Below, piece by piece: positions 12,466 to 23,600 of a stretch of DNA of 64,000 nt (position 1 is its first letter; the number at the start of each line of letters is the position of its first letter). Source of the stretch: Castor canadensis (Eukaryota; Chordata; Mammalia; Rodentia; Castoridae); NCBI RefSeq assembly GCF_047511655.1, contig NC_133390.1:88853583-88917582 (forward strand), read 5' to 3'. The translations under genes and the position numbers were made by a program. The notes beneath the pieces were generated by a model. It worked only from the letters and a program-made list of their open reading frames with translations, was not told the origin of the DNA and did no database searches.

Positions 12466-13631
12466 GGATGTGGAGAAAAAGTAACCCTCATACACTGCTG
12501 GTGGGAATGTAAGCTAGTGCAACCACTCTGGAAAACAGTATGTAAGCTTCTTAAAAATCTAAGCATAGATCTGCCATATGATCCAGCAATCCCATTCCTG
12601 GGGATATACTGAAAGGTATGCAACCCAGGTTACTCCAGAGGCACCTGCACACCTATGTTTATTGAAGCATTATTCCCAATAGCCAAGTTATGGAAACAGC
12701 CAAGATGCCCCACTACTGATAAATGGATTAAGAAAATGTGGTATTTATACTCAATGGAGTTTTGCTCAGCCATGAAGAAGAATGAAATCTTATCATTCTC
12801 AAGTAAATAGATGGAACTAGAGAACATTATTGTGAGTGAGGTTAGCCAGGCTCAGAAGACCAAAAATTGTATGTTCTCCCTCATATGCAGACTTTAGATC
12901 TAGGGCAAATGCAGGAATGTTGTTGGACTTGGGTCACACACTAAGGGGAAAGCACATGGGGGTGGTATGGGGCTAGGGGGAAACCCAAAACATGAAAGTG
13001 TTTGATGTCCCCACTGCAGAGGAGCTAATACAGAAACCTTAAAGTGACAGAGGTCAGTATGGGAAGGTGATTATGAGCTAGTGAAAAGGTCAGACAGAGA
13101 TGAATCAACTTGGGTTGTAACACACTTGTGAATGGAAGCAATCTTGGAATCTCTCTGTATAGCTATCCTTATCTCAACTAGCAAAAATGCTTTGTCTTTC
13201 TTATTATTGCTTATGTCTTCTCTTCAACAAATTGGGAGAAAAGGGCAGAAAATGTTCTCACTGGAAGGGAGGGGGGGCTGAGGGGAGAGGGCGCAAGTGG
13301 GGAGCAGGGGGGAGAAATGGCCTAAAGAATGTATGTGCATATGAATAAATTAATAAAAAAAAATAAAATCCAAAAATCATTGGAAATTGGTTATATAATA
13401 TCATGTCTTTGTGAATAAAGTATACCATACATAGAAAAAAAAAAGAATGAAAGCAGAATTAAACCTCAAGGAGTGACATTTGACCCAATTGGGCTTTGTT
13501 GGTAGGTTGTTCCTTTTCTTGTGGGCCTTGTGAATGTATCTGGGAGTTTTAATATGGAATCTCCTGGAGCATTTCCCAATTTTTGGTCAGGCCTTACCTA
13601 TTTGCCTGAGATAACAAACATTTCAAAATCA

Positions 13632-14024
13632 GATGTTGCAATGAAATTTTATTCAGCCACAAAGAAGAATGAAATATTGTCATTTGCAAGTAAATAGATG
13701 GAACTGGAGAACATCATCTTAAGTGAAGTTAACCAGGCTCAGAAGGCCAAAAATCACATGTTCTCTCTCATATGCAGACTATAAACCTAAAATAATGCAG
13801 AAATATTATTGGACATGGGTCACACTAAGGGGAAAATGCACACAGGAGGAATAGAGAAAGGGAAGGAAACCTAACACCTGAATATGGTTGATGTGCTTAC
13901 TGTGCAGGAGCGAATATAGTAATCTTAAACTGGCAGAGGCTCCTATGGGAAAGGGACTAGGAAGTAGTGAAGAGGTCTGATAAAGATGAGCCAATGTGGG
14001 TTGTAATACATATGTGCATGGAAG
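13632..14024 (+). mobile_element. 5'-truncated L1 3' end, left part (interrupted by an ERV)
   Basis: From 'gcaatgaaattttattcagc' this repeats the 3' end of the L1 at 12.75-13.13 kb, including 'cacactaaggggaaaatgc' and 'gagccaatgtgggttgtaat'. It stops in mid-element at 'gcatggaag', where the ERV begins, and resumes at 22,966. Confidence 0.85.
14021..14024. repeat. Target-site duplication (left), 4 bp GAAG
   Basis: GAAG directly precedes the 5' LTR, and the same four bases follow the 3' LTR at 22,966-22,969. The uninterrupted L1 sequence at 13,134-13,140 reads 'ggaagca', with one copy. Four-base duplications are typical of gammaretroviral integrases. Confidence 0.85.
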
Positions 14025-14492
14025 TGTTGGGTCTGGGGGATCAGAAGACAAAGTGAGCCAGTGCCTCCATCTCCCATGAGAGCACTGAGAGCCCTACATC
14101 ATGAGAGCACTGAGAGCCCTACATCCTGCAAAGGGACATGCAGCTTCATAAGTCATGGCCCCCGGAGATGCCTCAAAAATGCCATGAGGCCAATAAACAG
14201 GAGGCTTTCACAGGACTGTGTATATGTTCCTGCAGAGACATGTTAAAAGACCACTCCACCCCTGACTCCTGACTCTCTTCCCCAACAAAAAGGACCAAAA
14301 AAAAAAACCCTTTGTAAATGACAGGGAGCTACCAATTTTCCAGGCTCCCTGTCCATCTCTAGGGGCAGCTTTTCCTTTCTCTCTAACAAATCCTACTTTG
14401 TGTGCTGACCTTGTCTCATGAGTCATTCCGCTGCATCACAAATCAATTCTTTGGCCAGTGAAGGCAAGAATTCTTAACACTGGCCTGCAACA
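14025..14492 (+). repeat. 5' LTR of the class I ERV
   Basis: It starts TGTTGGG and ends CAACA. A possible polyadenylation signal AATAAA is at 14,192-14,197. Compared with the 3' LTR it has a tandem 25-bp duplication (14,075-14,099 and 14,100-14,124) and lacks three bases near 'gaccttg'. In the 3' LTR the AATAAA reads GATAAA. Confidence 0.92.
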
Positions 14493-14496
14493 TTTC

Positions 14497-14514
14497 TGGT
14501 GACCATGAAGGGAC
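14497..14514 (+). promoter_or_regulatory. Retroviral primer-binding site, tRNA-Arg-like
   Basis: The 18 bases TGGTGACCATGAAGGGAC begin four bases after the LTR. They differ at two positions from the complement of the 3' end of tRNA-Arg(CCG) as I know it. The second ERV has a similar site. Confidence 0.65.
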
Positions 14515-15696
14515 ACCTCTTCTGGACCAAGGTCAGTATGACTGAGCACCAAACCAGCAGGAGTTTGCCTAAGGTGTGACCGTGAACCTCTGGCACCCTG
14601 CTGGATACTCATGCTGGGGGAAACCCCCTGCTGAGGAATAACTGAAAGCAGACTTTCCTATGCCACTCCCCCGTCTCTCTCTCTCTCTGATTCTGGCTCT
14701 GGGGGTGCTCTCTGCTCCCTCCCTGTAAGTCGAGACCAAACCTAGGGTTGATTCAGGTACGCCTTATGCACCTGGTGTTCTTCTTTCCCCACCTGTCAAT
14801 ACCCCCTTCTGCCAGAGGCAGCAACCTGAGAGTGGAGATTTTGTGTGGCTGTCAGTGTTATAGTACCACTTAGTGGGAGTGACCTGAAAGCACACCTAAT
14901 CATTAATCCCTTGAGCATGTGTCGTGTCTCTAAGCTCTGTTCCCTCTTCCTCACCTAGGATGTCAGTTCACCCCTTCTGTCCTCATCAGAGGTGGTGAAC
15001 ATTCTTCTCGGACCTTTGGGAACAGATGCTCCCTCAGTCCTCTCACTGCTTCCTAAGTCATCTCTGTCCTCCACTCCCTCCCCAAGCCTGTCCTTACTGT
15101 GACCCCACCTTCCTTGGGACTATGCTCTCTGTCTTTTTATGACCTCTTTTACTTTCTTTAATGTTTACTCTACCACCCTCCCTGGCCCGAGGGTCATGGT
15201 TGTGTGATGATTAGGGAAGAGCTTAGGGAATTTGGCATTGCCATGGTGGCCTAGCCTTTGCTCTGGGCTTGTCTGGGAGAATGCTCCTAGGAGAAAGAGA
15301 GGCACCCTTTTCACCTTTTAAGTATAATCCTCCCTTTTGGAGCCCTCCTGGACTAGAGAAAAGAAGACATGTTATCAGCCATCTCCCCTCATGTACAGAG
15401 CCTTTAAGGTGGTTATCAGTCCATTTATTCATAGGGTCCTATTTGAATTGACTTGCTTCTTTTGGTGAAAGCATCTCAAGTGCTTGGGATATAGAGTAAG
15501 GACACAAGACACTTCATCAATTAGTGGCTTCTGTAGGGTGGCTGGAACTTGAATTACAGTTTTATTTCCTTTGGTCCTAACCATAGGTGGCAGAAGGGAG
15601 TCACGATGCCATGGGGATGCCTGCCATCATTCAGTCAGCCCCCATCAAGATGCTGATAAAAGGGGGACTCTGACTGTGAGTTCTTTGGCCTTGTAG
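14515..15696 (+). other. ERV leader between primer-binding site and gag
   Basis: Pyrimidine-rich untranslated sequence with CT repeats (about 14,670-14,690). A leader of this kind would normally hold the packaging signal and a splice donor; none can be pinpointed by eye. Confidence 0.5.
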
Positions 15697-17132
15697 ATGA
15701 GACCTGCTCCTTCCAGTCTTCAGGCCTTAGTGCCTGAAAGATCCCCACTGGCTTGCCTGTTGAAATACTGGAAGGACCTAAACCATGACAACCTTAAGAA
15801 GATGACCCTCACCTTTCTCTGTAGTGAGGCATGGCCCAAATATCCTTTGGGGGATCAAGAGAGGTGGCCCCCTGAAGGCTCTATACATTATAATACCATT
15901 CTACAATTAGATCTTTTCTGTAGAAGGGAGGAAAAAATGGACCAAAATTCCCTTTGCCTAGCTTTTCTTTTCCCTCTGAGACCATCCAGAATGGCTCAAC
16001 AAGTGCCATCTGGACACCTGGGTCATGGCTATGGTCTGTGGTCCCCAAACTCCTAAAGAAACTCAGGGCCAAAAACCCTTACAAACACACCAGAGCCAAA
16101 ATGAGGGATCAAAAGATCTTCCCCAATTAACAGCCACAGCCCCTCCCTTGACACTTAGCTATACTGGGCCTCCACATGAATGCTATCCCTTACAACAGGG
16201 AGTGGCAGGGAGAGGTAGGATCTATGTTTCATCCCACTGTCAGACCTACAAGAGATGAAAAGGGACCTGGCAACTATACAGACAATCCTGATCAATACAT
16301 CCAGGCCTTTATCACCATAATCCAAACCTTGACTTGGCCTGAAAGGATGTCATGCCCTTACTGGACCAAACTCTCACTCCCTTGAAAAGCAGTGAGTTTT
16401 GGCCCAGGCCACCCAAATGGGAAATGATTTCCACCTCCAATGGGCCACTATGCTCCCAACCTCAGGGAATGAGGGAATAAAGATGCCCCAGATACCAATA
16501 GGGGCACAAGTAGTTCCCCAAGCAGACCCCTGCTGGGACCCAAATGATCTGAGGGATGAATGGAGGAGGCATCACTTTATCTACCTAGTAGTGGAAGGAC
16601 TAAAAAGGGCCAAGGTCAAGCCACTAAACTATTCCCAAGTGAGTACTGTACAACAGGGCTGTCTTTTTTACAGCATCTTAAGGACACAATTAAAAAACAT
16701 ACCACTGTGGACCCAGAGTCACAGGTGGGGTAGGTTCTCAAGGATAAATTTTTGACTGAATCAGCACCTGATATCTATAGAAAACATCAAAAGGTGGTAG
16801 CAAAAGGAGAAAGATCTTTGGACCAACCGGTACAGCTTGCCACCTTAGTGTATTAGAACCAGGACCTAGCTAAAAAGAGAGATAAGGATAAAAAACACCA
16901 GGACCTTATCACTGTGCTCAAGGAGTTCCCCACCTGATGGGGCCCCACTCCCAGGACATGCTACCAATGTGGACAGGAAGGACACCTCTGGAGAAAGTGT
17001 CAAAGAGGAGGGCAGCCTGGGAGACAACCCCAGTCCCCTCCAGGACCATGCCCCATATGTAAGGGCAACCACTGGAGGTCTAAGTATCCCTGTCTCCAGA
17101 TGGAAGGTGGGGTGCCACCTCCCTCAGATTGA
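15697..17132 (+). pseudogene. ERV gag remnant (matrix, capsid, nucleocapsid)
   Basis: The gag polyprotein forms the particle core. A matrix-like segment is open for 119 codons from 15,697 and includes 'AWPKYPLGDQERWPPEGS', a class I ERV gag signature. Capsid-like pieces follow in shifting frames at 16.03-16.75 kb. The nucleocapsid is clear: C-X2-C-X4-H-X4-C at 16,959-17,000, then C-X2-C-X3-H-X6-C at 17,049-17,093 in the same frame. The frame ends with TGA at 17,130-17,132 and the protease follows in the same frame, the usual gammaretroviral layout with stop readthrough. Several frameshifts and stops break the gene, so no full-length product is possible. Confidence 0.85.
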
Positions 17133-17624
17133 TGGGTTATGGGGCCTCCTGTCCAGGCTCTATTCCTTGATATCAAAAATGAGGAGCCTCAGGTTGCCAT
17201 TACGATAGAGAAGCAAAAGGTCATTTTCCTCCTGGACAGTGAAACCTGCTTCTCTGTCCTCCCTTTCTCTCCAGATCCAAGGCTCAAAGATAAAATAGTT
17301 GTTCAAGGAATATCTGGCCAGTCTCTTGAGCATTATTTCACCCAGCCACTGGCCTGATCCTGGGGGGAACTCCACATCTGTCACTCTTTCTTTATGGTCC
17401 CTGAAACTCCAATAACCCTGCTGGTGTGAGACTTATTGTCCCAACTTACAGTCCAAATTCTACTCCCCCCCAAGGAATACTTCTGTTTCCCCCTCATTGA
17501 AGAACAGGTAGATTCCATTGTTTGGACTGATGGTACAACTGTCAGTCAAGCAAAAATTGCTATCCCTGTACAAATAAAGCTAAAAGACCCCCTCCAATTC
17601 CTCTATCAAAAGCAATATCCCTAA
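17133..17624 (+). pseudogene. ERV protease remnant
   Basis: The aspartic protease processes gag-pol. It continues in the gag frame after the TGA stop. The active-site loop reads L-L-D-S-E: the catalytic Asp is kept but the usual Gly of the D-S/T-G triad is replaced by Glu, which should kill activity. A frame-0 stop at about 17,355 and the weak remainder to 17,624 (start of the pol linker) show further decay. Confidence 0.8.
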
Positions 17625-17647
17625 CGCCTGAAGGGCAGCAGGGTGTA

Positions 17648-18985
17648 TTGCCCATTATTAACTCCCTAAAACAGCAGGGACTTTTAGTGGAATGCTCAAA
17701 CCCTTACAACACTCCTACTCTTGTTGTCCATAAGAGCCCAAATAAATGGAGGTTGGTTCAGGACCTCCAACTCACTGATGTGGCTGTCATTCCCCTTCAT
17801 CTGATTATCTGCAACCCCTATACTCTATTAGCCCAGATAACCCCCAAGGCTCAATACTACTCTGTACTAGATCTAAAGGATGCCTTCTGCATTCCTTTAC
17901 ATCCTGATAGCCAGCCCGTGTTTGCCTTTGAGGACCTCACCAATCCCTCACAACAGCTGACATGGATGGTGTTGCCTCAGGGGTTCAGAGACAGTCCCCA
18001 CTTTTTTGGGCAAGCCCTAACCAAAGACTTACTGGATTGGCAACATGCAGGGGTCACACTTCTCCAGTATGTTGATGACCTACTCTTGTGTGGATCCACT
18101 GAGGCTCTTGTTTCCAGAGCAATTGAATACCTTCTAAACTTTTTGGCCTCTCAAGACTACAAGGTCTTGAGAGAAAAAGCCCAACTATGCCTTCTCAGGT
18201 TACCTACCTTGGCATGATCCTGGAGGGGCAAATCCATTCCTTAAGTTCTGAATTTGGATTAAGCCAATTTTGGGGTATCCCTTGCCCTAGACCTTGTGCC
18301 AGTTGTGAGCCTTCCTGGGGGTCACTGGGTTCTGTTGTATTTGGATTCTGGGATATGCCAACTTAGCCAGGCCCTTATATCATCTTCTTAAAGAGTCTCA
18401 ACAAAACTCTCATTTCTATCTTGAACGGGACCAGGAGAGCAATAAGGCTTGCCAAGCTCTCAAACAGGCACTCCAGTTGCCTCAAAATCTGAGCTTGCCT
18501 ATTCAGGACCATTTCCAACTATATGTATATGAAAAGGGAGGCCTAGCCCTTGGGGTACTCACTCAGCTCTGAGAGCCCACCCCACAGCCAGTGGGATATC
18601 TGAGTAAGGAAATAGACAATATAGTTAAAGGATGGCCTGGATGCTTAAGAGCCTTGAAGCAGTCTGTCTCTTAATCCCAGAAGCCCAAAAAGTAATTCTT
18701 GGCTGCCACCTAATCATATATACTCCTCATGACCTGGAAGGACTCCTAACCTCAAAAGGGGGACTATGGCTGTCAGATAACAGATTGCTCAAATACCAGG
18801 CTCTGCTCTTAGAGTGCCCAGATATAAGCTTCCGAGTGTGTTCAGCTTTAAATCTGACATCCCTTCTCCCCACAGAGGAGGGATCAATCACACACTCATG
18901 TGAGGAAGTACTAGCAGAATGCTATTCTGTTAAGCCTGACCTACTTGATCAGCCACTTCCAGATACAGACCTCACCTGATTCACA
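17648..18985 (+). pseudogene. ERV reverse transcriptase remnant
   Basis: It copies the RNA genome into DNA. An open stretch of 189 codons (17,648-18,217) starts after a frameshift relative to protease. It contains the conserved 'KSPNKWRLVQDLQLTD' and 'VLDLKDAFC' blocks, 'LPQGFRDSPHFFGQAL' and the catalytic Y-V-D-D at 18,068-18,079. After 18,217 the frame breaks; the connection region is traceable at 18,632-18,979 and ends at a TGA (18,977-18,979) exactly where the RNase H 'FTDGSS' stretch begins. Confidence 0.88.
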
Positions 18986-19400
18986 GATGGGAGCTCAGCA
19001 GTCCTAGAGGGAATTAGACAGGCAGGGAAAGATTTCTCTCACTCAGACCCTGTGGACTGAGCCCTTGCCTCCTTTCACTAGTGCCCAATTGGCTGAGTTG
19101 GTAGCTCTCACCAAGGCATTACACCTATCTCAGGGAAAAAGTGTCAATATCTATACAGACTCAAAATATGCCTTTCTGGTCCTCCATGCCCATGCGGCTC
19201 TTTGGAAAGAACGAGGATTACTAACTACAACAGAATCTCCCATTAAACACTTTCAGGCAATCCTAGACCTCCTAGAGGCAGACCTACTCCCAAAGCAGGT
19301 GGCAGTAATTCATTGCCCTGGACACCAATGATCTGGGGATGAAATAACAAAAGGAAACAATAGCACTGACATAGCAGCAAAAGAGCCTGCCCAAAAACTT
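18980..19400 (+). pseudogene. ERV RNase H remnant
   Basis: It degrades the RNA strand of the hybrid. 'FTDGSS' at about 18,980 carries the first acidic residue. Later blocks 'LAELVALTKAL' and 'NIYTDSKYAF' (near 19,150) carry the next conserved Glu and Asp and lie in another frame. The gene is therefore split by at least one frameshift. Confidence 0.82.
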
Positions 19401-20340
19401 TCTTTTGTATTGGAACAATCCCTTCTGCCCCTCTTCCCCCCCATCATCCTCAATACTCGTCCACTGAGCTCCAACAAGCCTCTGAGCAGGGGTATCACCT
19501 TGACCATAGGGCTATTTCTTCCACAAAGTAGCCAATGGAAGGTCCTCAAAACCTTATACTTAGGGATTCATAAGACTCTCTTACTGGCTAGTCAATTGAG
19601 GGGATAAAGCTCAAAGATAACCTCCAAGATACTATCAAGGGATGTGAAATTTGCCAGCTCAACAATCCCCACGACTCTGCCCTGCCTGTCCCTGGGACCC
19701 AGAGATGAGACACATATACTGCAGAAGACTGGCCACCTGACTTTACTTACCTGCCAGGAGGCCTAACCTTTAGATTATTCCTGGTCTTGGTAGATTTATT
19801 TACTGGATGGGTAGAAGAATTCCCCTGTTCCTCTGAAAAGGCCTGGGAGACAATTAAAGTCCTAATTAATGAGATTATCCCTAGATTTGGACTTCCCCAG
19901 ACTCTCCAGAGTAACAATAGGCTGGCCTTCCAAGACAAAGTCACCCAGGGGATGTCTAAGTCTTTGGAAATGAATACCACCTCTACTGTGCCTGGAGACC
20001 CCAATCCTTTGGTAAGGTGGAACGGATCAATGGACTACTTAAGAGACATTTGTCTTAAGTTGGCTCAAGAAACTCACCTCCCCTGGCCAAGGCTGTTACC
20101 GCCGGCCCTGACCTGACTCAAAAATACCCCAAAGTCATTGGGTCTGACACCATTTGAAGCACTATATAGGAGACCATTTCTTCAAAATGATCTCTTCCTG
20201 GACATCGAGACTGACAATTTGGTGTCCCTCACCACCCTGCTAGCCAAGTTCCAACATATTCTTTCTGAGCTGGGATGAGATGAGCCAAGGGGGGACTCTT
20301 CCCCACCATTTTTTTCCAGGCAATATGATCTCAGTTAAAC
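19400..20340 (+). pseudogene. ERV integrase remnant
   Basis: It joins viral DNA to the host. A zinc-binding-like region around 19.55-19.68 kb ('HKTLLLASQL') is followed by the core: 'WPPDFTYLPGG' near 19,735 and 'LFTGWVEEFP' near 19,795. At the second catalytic position the sequence reads L-Q-S-N-N, with Asn where family members have Asp, so this copy would be inactive even without its frameshifts. The C-terminal part runs to about 20.3 kb. Confidence 0.8.
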
Positions 20341-20528
20341 TTCTTCATGCCTCTTGTGGCCTCTCTGGAGCTTCTTGGGAGGGGCCATACCCGATCCTGT
20401 TAGCTACCCCTGCAGGAATTAAGGTTGCTGGACTGGATTCCTGAATTCACATCTCCTGAGTCAAACATTGGACACTGGAGCCTGACAAGCCCACCCAAAA
20501 CCACACTCAGCTCTGCTAGCCTACTCTT

Positions 20529-22400
20529 GTGAATTGGTGGAAGACCTCAAATACCTCCTCAGAAGAACCGCATCAGGCATGTAACTTATGTTCTCTCTCT
20601 CTCACTCTCTCTCTCTCCCTTTGTGGGTTGTTTACATTCTTGTTCCCCTTATCTTGGGTGTTAGTTTGTGGGCAACCTCTCCCCCTGAGTGGACATGGCT
20701 CCAGTAATTGGCCTTAAGTGGCAGGTCCATTAACTTCTGTGCCCTGTTCCTTGTGCTCTACTTACTTTCATAATCTGTGCCTTACTTTGCCCTGTAACAA
20801 TGAATTTCTACCCTCCTTGTAGATGCAAAGTATATGCCCACCCCCCACTTTTGGGGCTATCAACTGATTTATGTGTCAAACAAGGACCAACTTTCTGCCT
20901 CCACGGGGAACTAACCTGCATAATGGGGCCACACTGCGACTCTTGTTACATCTGTTATCCAGCCATGCCTCCTAGAGATGCGGTTCCAGCCCCTGTCCCT
21001 CTTCCTCCATGCATAATGACCCTCCTTTCTCTAGTTATAGCCATACCTCTTGATAACCCGACTCCAGCCCCTATAGACCCACTACGGCCACAGTGTCCCT
21101 GTACCTCTGCCTATCCCTATATACCACAAAGATGTTACAGAACAGAGAGTCCTTTCTTGTTATACAAATGGGAGAAAATATTCAATTGGAAATTTAACAG
21201 CTAACAGCTATTGGGGTTATGCCCTACAGTGACAGCCCGTCTTCTGGGTATCTAACACAAATAACCAGCTTGAAAGCCTCCCTCAATCCAATAGGACTTA
21301 TGACTTAGACCCCCAGATAGACAGACTATTTAATTCTACCCATCATCTCCTAAACTATACAAATCCTTCTTTAGCCGAGATCTGCTGGCTGTGCCTCTCT
21401 CCAAGTCTCTCACAGGAATTGGCTACCCCCAAGGACTCACTTGGGACTTCGCCAGGTAAAAATCAGGCCTTCCCCTAACTAGACCCAATATTGCCAAGGT
21501 AAAACTGACCCATCCAGCCCCCCAATGCCTCCAAAGCCTACATGGGTAGAGGCCACTGGGGAAAATTCCTAAAGAGCTTTGTGTTAAAATAATGCTGTCA
21601 ACTGATCTAACATTTCATCTTTAGTGCTTGCCCTTTCCTGGAACTTGTTTTGTTTGTTGAACTGCAGGCTATGCTTGCCTGCCTCCTGATTGGAGGGGAA
21701 TCTGTACTTTAGTTCTTCTAACCCCACAAATCAATATTATTCCTAACAACCAATCTCTTCTTATTCCTCTAGCAGCTTACACTCAATCAAAGAGGGCCAT
21801 TCAAATCATTCCCCTAATAGTAGCCAGGGGGATCCCTGCTGGAATAGGTGCTGGCATTGGAGGCATTGCCTCATCAGTCTATACTTATCAAAAATTATAA
21901 AAAGAGTTTTCTGATGACATAGAACAATTTATACAGTCCTTAGAGACTTTACAAGACCAAGTAGATTCATTTACATCAGTAGTGATCCAAAATAGGCATG
22001 CACTTGACTTGTAACTGCTGAAAAGTGTGGAACATGCTTCTTCTTAGATGAAGAGTGTTGCTTTTATGCTAACAAATCTGTGGTGGTCAGAGACATGGAC
22101 CAACAATTAAGAGAACGCATTACAAAAAGGAGACAGGAATTAGCCAATTCATGGTCCTTCTGGGACAGCACATGGAGCTGGGCTCCCTGGGTGTTACCTC
22201 TCACTGGTCCTCTCTTTATGATTCTTCTGGCACTCCTATTTGGCCCTTATATAATAAATGCTGTCTCCAGATTCATATTTCAACAGGTCCAGTGGATCAA
22301 ATTCCAGCTCTTAGTCAAGGAATACTCACCTCTGCCTATGCATGAACCCTCTGTCCAGTTCTATCAGAGGGTCCTGGAGACCACACAAGTCAACCCCTGA
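20529..22400 (+). pseudogene. ERV envelope remnant (surface and transmembrane regions)
   Basis: The envelope mediates entry. The N-terminal part (20,529-20,717) is hydrophobic, like a signal peptide. Surface-like, Cys- and Pro-rich sequence follows at 20,800-21,204. A C-W-L-C motif, the gammaretroviral disulfide-isomerase type, is at 21,383-21,394. In the transmembrane part a hydrophobic Gly/Ala/Ile-rich fusion-peptide-like stretch lies at about 21,825-21,890, a heptad region at about 21,910-22,010, C-X6-C-C at 22,035-22,061 and a membrane anchor at about 22,190-22,290, ending at 22,400. A frameshift lies just upstream of the C-X6-C-C motif and several stops interrupt the surface part, so this is not a preserved, co-opted envelope. 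Confidence 0.85.
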
Positions 22401-22503
22401 GATGAGTGTCCTGCACCTCCTCTCCCTCTTCTGCCCCACTGTCAGCAGGGAGAAGCCAGATGAGACGCTGCCCCTTTTCCCCAACAGGAGTTGGGTTTTC
22501 ATC

Positions 22504-22518
22504 TCAGAGAGGGGCACT
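22504..22518 (+). promoter_or_regulatory. Polypurine tract before the 3' LTR (weak)
   Basis: The purine-rich bases 'cagagaggggcact' directly precede the 3' LTR, in the position of the plus-strand primer. The tract has decayed. Confidence 0.5.
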
Positions 22519-22965
22519 TGTTGGGTCTGGGGGATCAAAAGACAACATGAGCCAGTGCCCTCATCCCCCATGAGAGCACTGTGAGTCCTACATCCTGTAA
22601 AGGGACATGCGGCTTCACAAGGCGTGGCCTCCTGGGGATGCCTCAAAATGTCACAAGGCTGATAAACAGGAGGCTTTCAAAGGACTGTGTATATGTTCCT
22701 GCAGAAATATGTTAAAAGAACACTTCACCCCTGACTACTGACTCCCCTTCCCCCAAAAAAGGATCAAAAAAAAGTCCCTATTTGTAAATGACAGGGAGCT
22801 ACCAATTTTCTGGGTTTTCTGTCTGTCTCTAAGGGCAGCTTTTCTTTTCTGTCTAGTAAATTCTACTTTGTGTGCTGACCTTGTTGTCTCACGAGTCAAT
22901 CTGCTGCCTCATGAGCCAATTCTTTGGCCAGTGAAGGCAAGAACTCTTGATACCAACCCTCAACA
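22519..22965 (+). repeat. 3' LTR of the class I ERV
   Basis: It starts TGTTGGGTCTGG and ends CAACA, colinear with the 5' LTR but without the 25-bp duplication. GAAG follows immediately. Confidence 0.92.
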
Positions 22966-23144
22966 GAAGCAACACTAGGAATCTCTCTATGTAGTATCTT
23001 TATCTCAAACTAGCAAAAACACTATGTCTTTCCTATTATCTTTTATGTTTTCTCTTCAACAAAATCAGAGAAAAAGAGGGTGGAACACACTCTACCTGGA
23101 AGCAGGGTGGGCAGGCTGAAGGCATGAGGTGGGCCAAACAATGT
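22966..23144 (+). mobile_element. L1 3' end, right part (resumes after the ERV)
   Basis: From 'gaagcaacactaggaatctc' the L1 3' UTR broken at 14,024 continues, with 'cttcaacaaaatcagagaa' and the G-rich block, ending near 'caatgtatacac'. It has no clear A tail. Confidence 0.8.
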
Positions 23145-23378
23145 ATACACTTTAGGAAAACAAGAGTGGTAGTGGGCAGATTAGTGAGGAGGCAAGTTTG
23201 GTAGAGGGCAAAAGCCTGAATTGGAGTGGTAGTAGCAGAGATAAATATAGTCAGTGTAGCTTTGGGAGGTAAAAGTGAAATGTAATAGCAATGTACTGGT
23301 GATGGGAGATTAGGAAGACAATTTGATGCTATATAGTTGAATAGACAGTGTTGTCTTTTACTGAGGTAAAGAAGAGAT

Positions 23379-23425
23379 AGATGGATAGACATTTAGATAG
23401 ATAGATAGATAGAGATAGATAGAAC
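23379..23425. repeat. GATA/TAGA microsatellite
   Basis: Imperfect tetranucleotide repeats of 'gata' type. The DNA between the L1 end (23,144) and the MLT1 LTR (23,601) otherwise shows nothing I recognise. Confidence 0.85.
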
Positions 23426-23600
23426 ATGAGTAAGTTTGAAATATATATGAGATGAAATAAAGAATTCTGTCTTAGACCTGTGTATTAGGTTTAAGATATT
23501 TATGAGAAATCTGCATTTGGATATATGATTAGAGGGCAGAGGAGAGATCTGGACTAGAAGAAATGGTAATGGAAGCCATTAAGATAATAACATCTGTCTT

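Larger units (their letters stand above)
6640..13370 (+). mobile_element. Near full-length L1 (LINE-1) retrotransposon, inactive
   Basis: About 6.7 kb in the order 5' UTR, ORF1, ORF2, 3' UTR, A-rich end. The 5' end is set near 'ggatccaagatggagattag' at about 6643, because young L1s typically open with such a sequence; the A-rich end is at about 13,348-13,370. ORF1 and ORF2 remnants are described separately. The 3' UTR has a G-rich block (about 13,265-13,315) just before the end. Both frames carry stops and shifts, so the copy cannot now encode its own machinery. No convincing target-site duplication was seen, so the exact ends are uncertain by tens of bases. Related 3' ends at 13.6, 22.97 and 34.3 kb show the family was active repeatedly here. 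Confidence 0.85.
14025..22965 (+). mobile_element. Complete but degenerate class I (gammaretrovirus-like) endogenous retrovirus
   Basis: A provirus of about 8.9 kb: 5' LTR, primer-binding site, gag, pro, pol, env, 3' LTR, with a GAAG target duplication, inserted into an L1 3' end. Class I features seen are: gag and pro in one frame separated by a single stop, CCHC knuckles in gag, a Y-V-D-D reverse-transcriptase box, a C-W-L-C motif in the env surface region and a C-X6-C-C motif in the transmembrane region. All genes carry frameshifts and stops. By eye the two LTRs differ at something like one position in ten, so the insertion is old. Confidence 0.92.

Noticed and set aside
20529-22400. Class I ERV envelope as a possible co-opted (syncytin-like) gene
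   Set aside because: Stops and frameshifts interrupt both the surface and transmembrane parts, and no full-length frame exists.
23379-23425. Short regular repeats as a CRISPR-like array
   Set aside because: It is a simple tetranucleotide microsatellite without spacers, in a mammalian genome.
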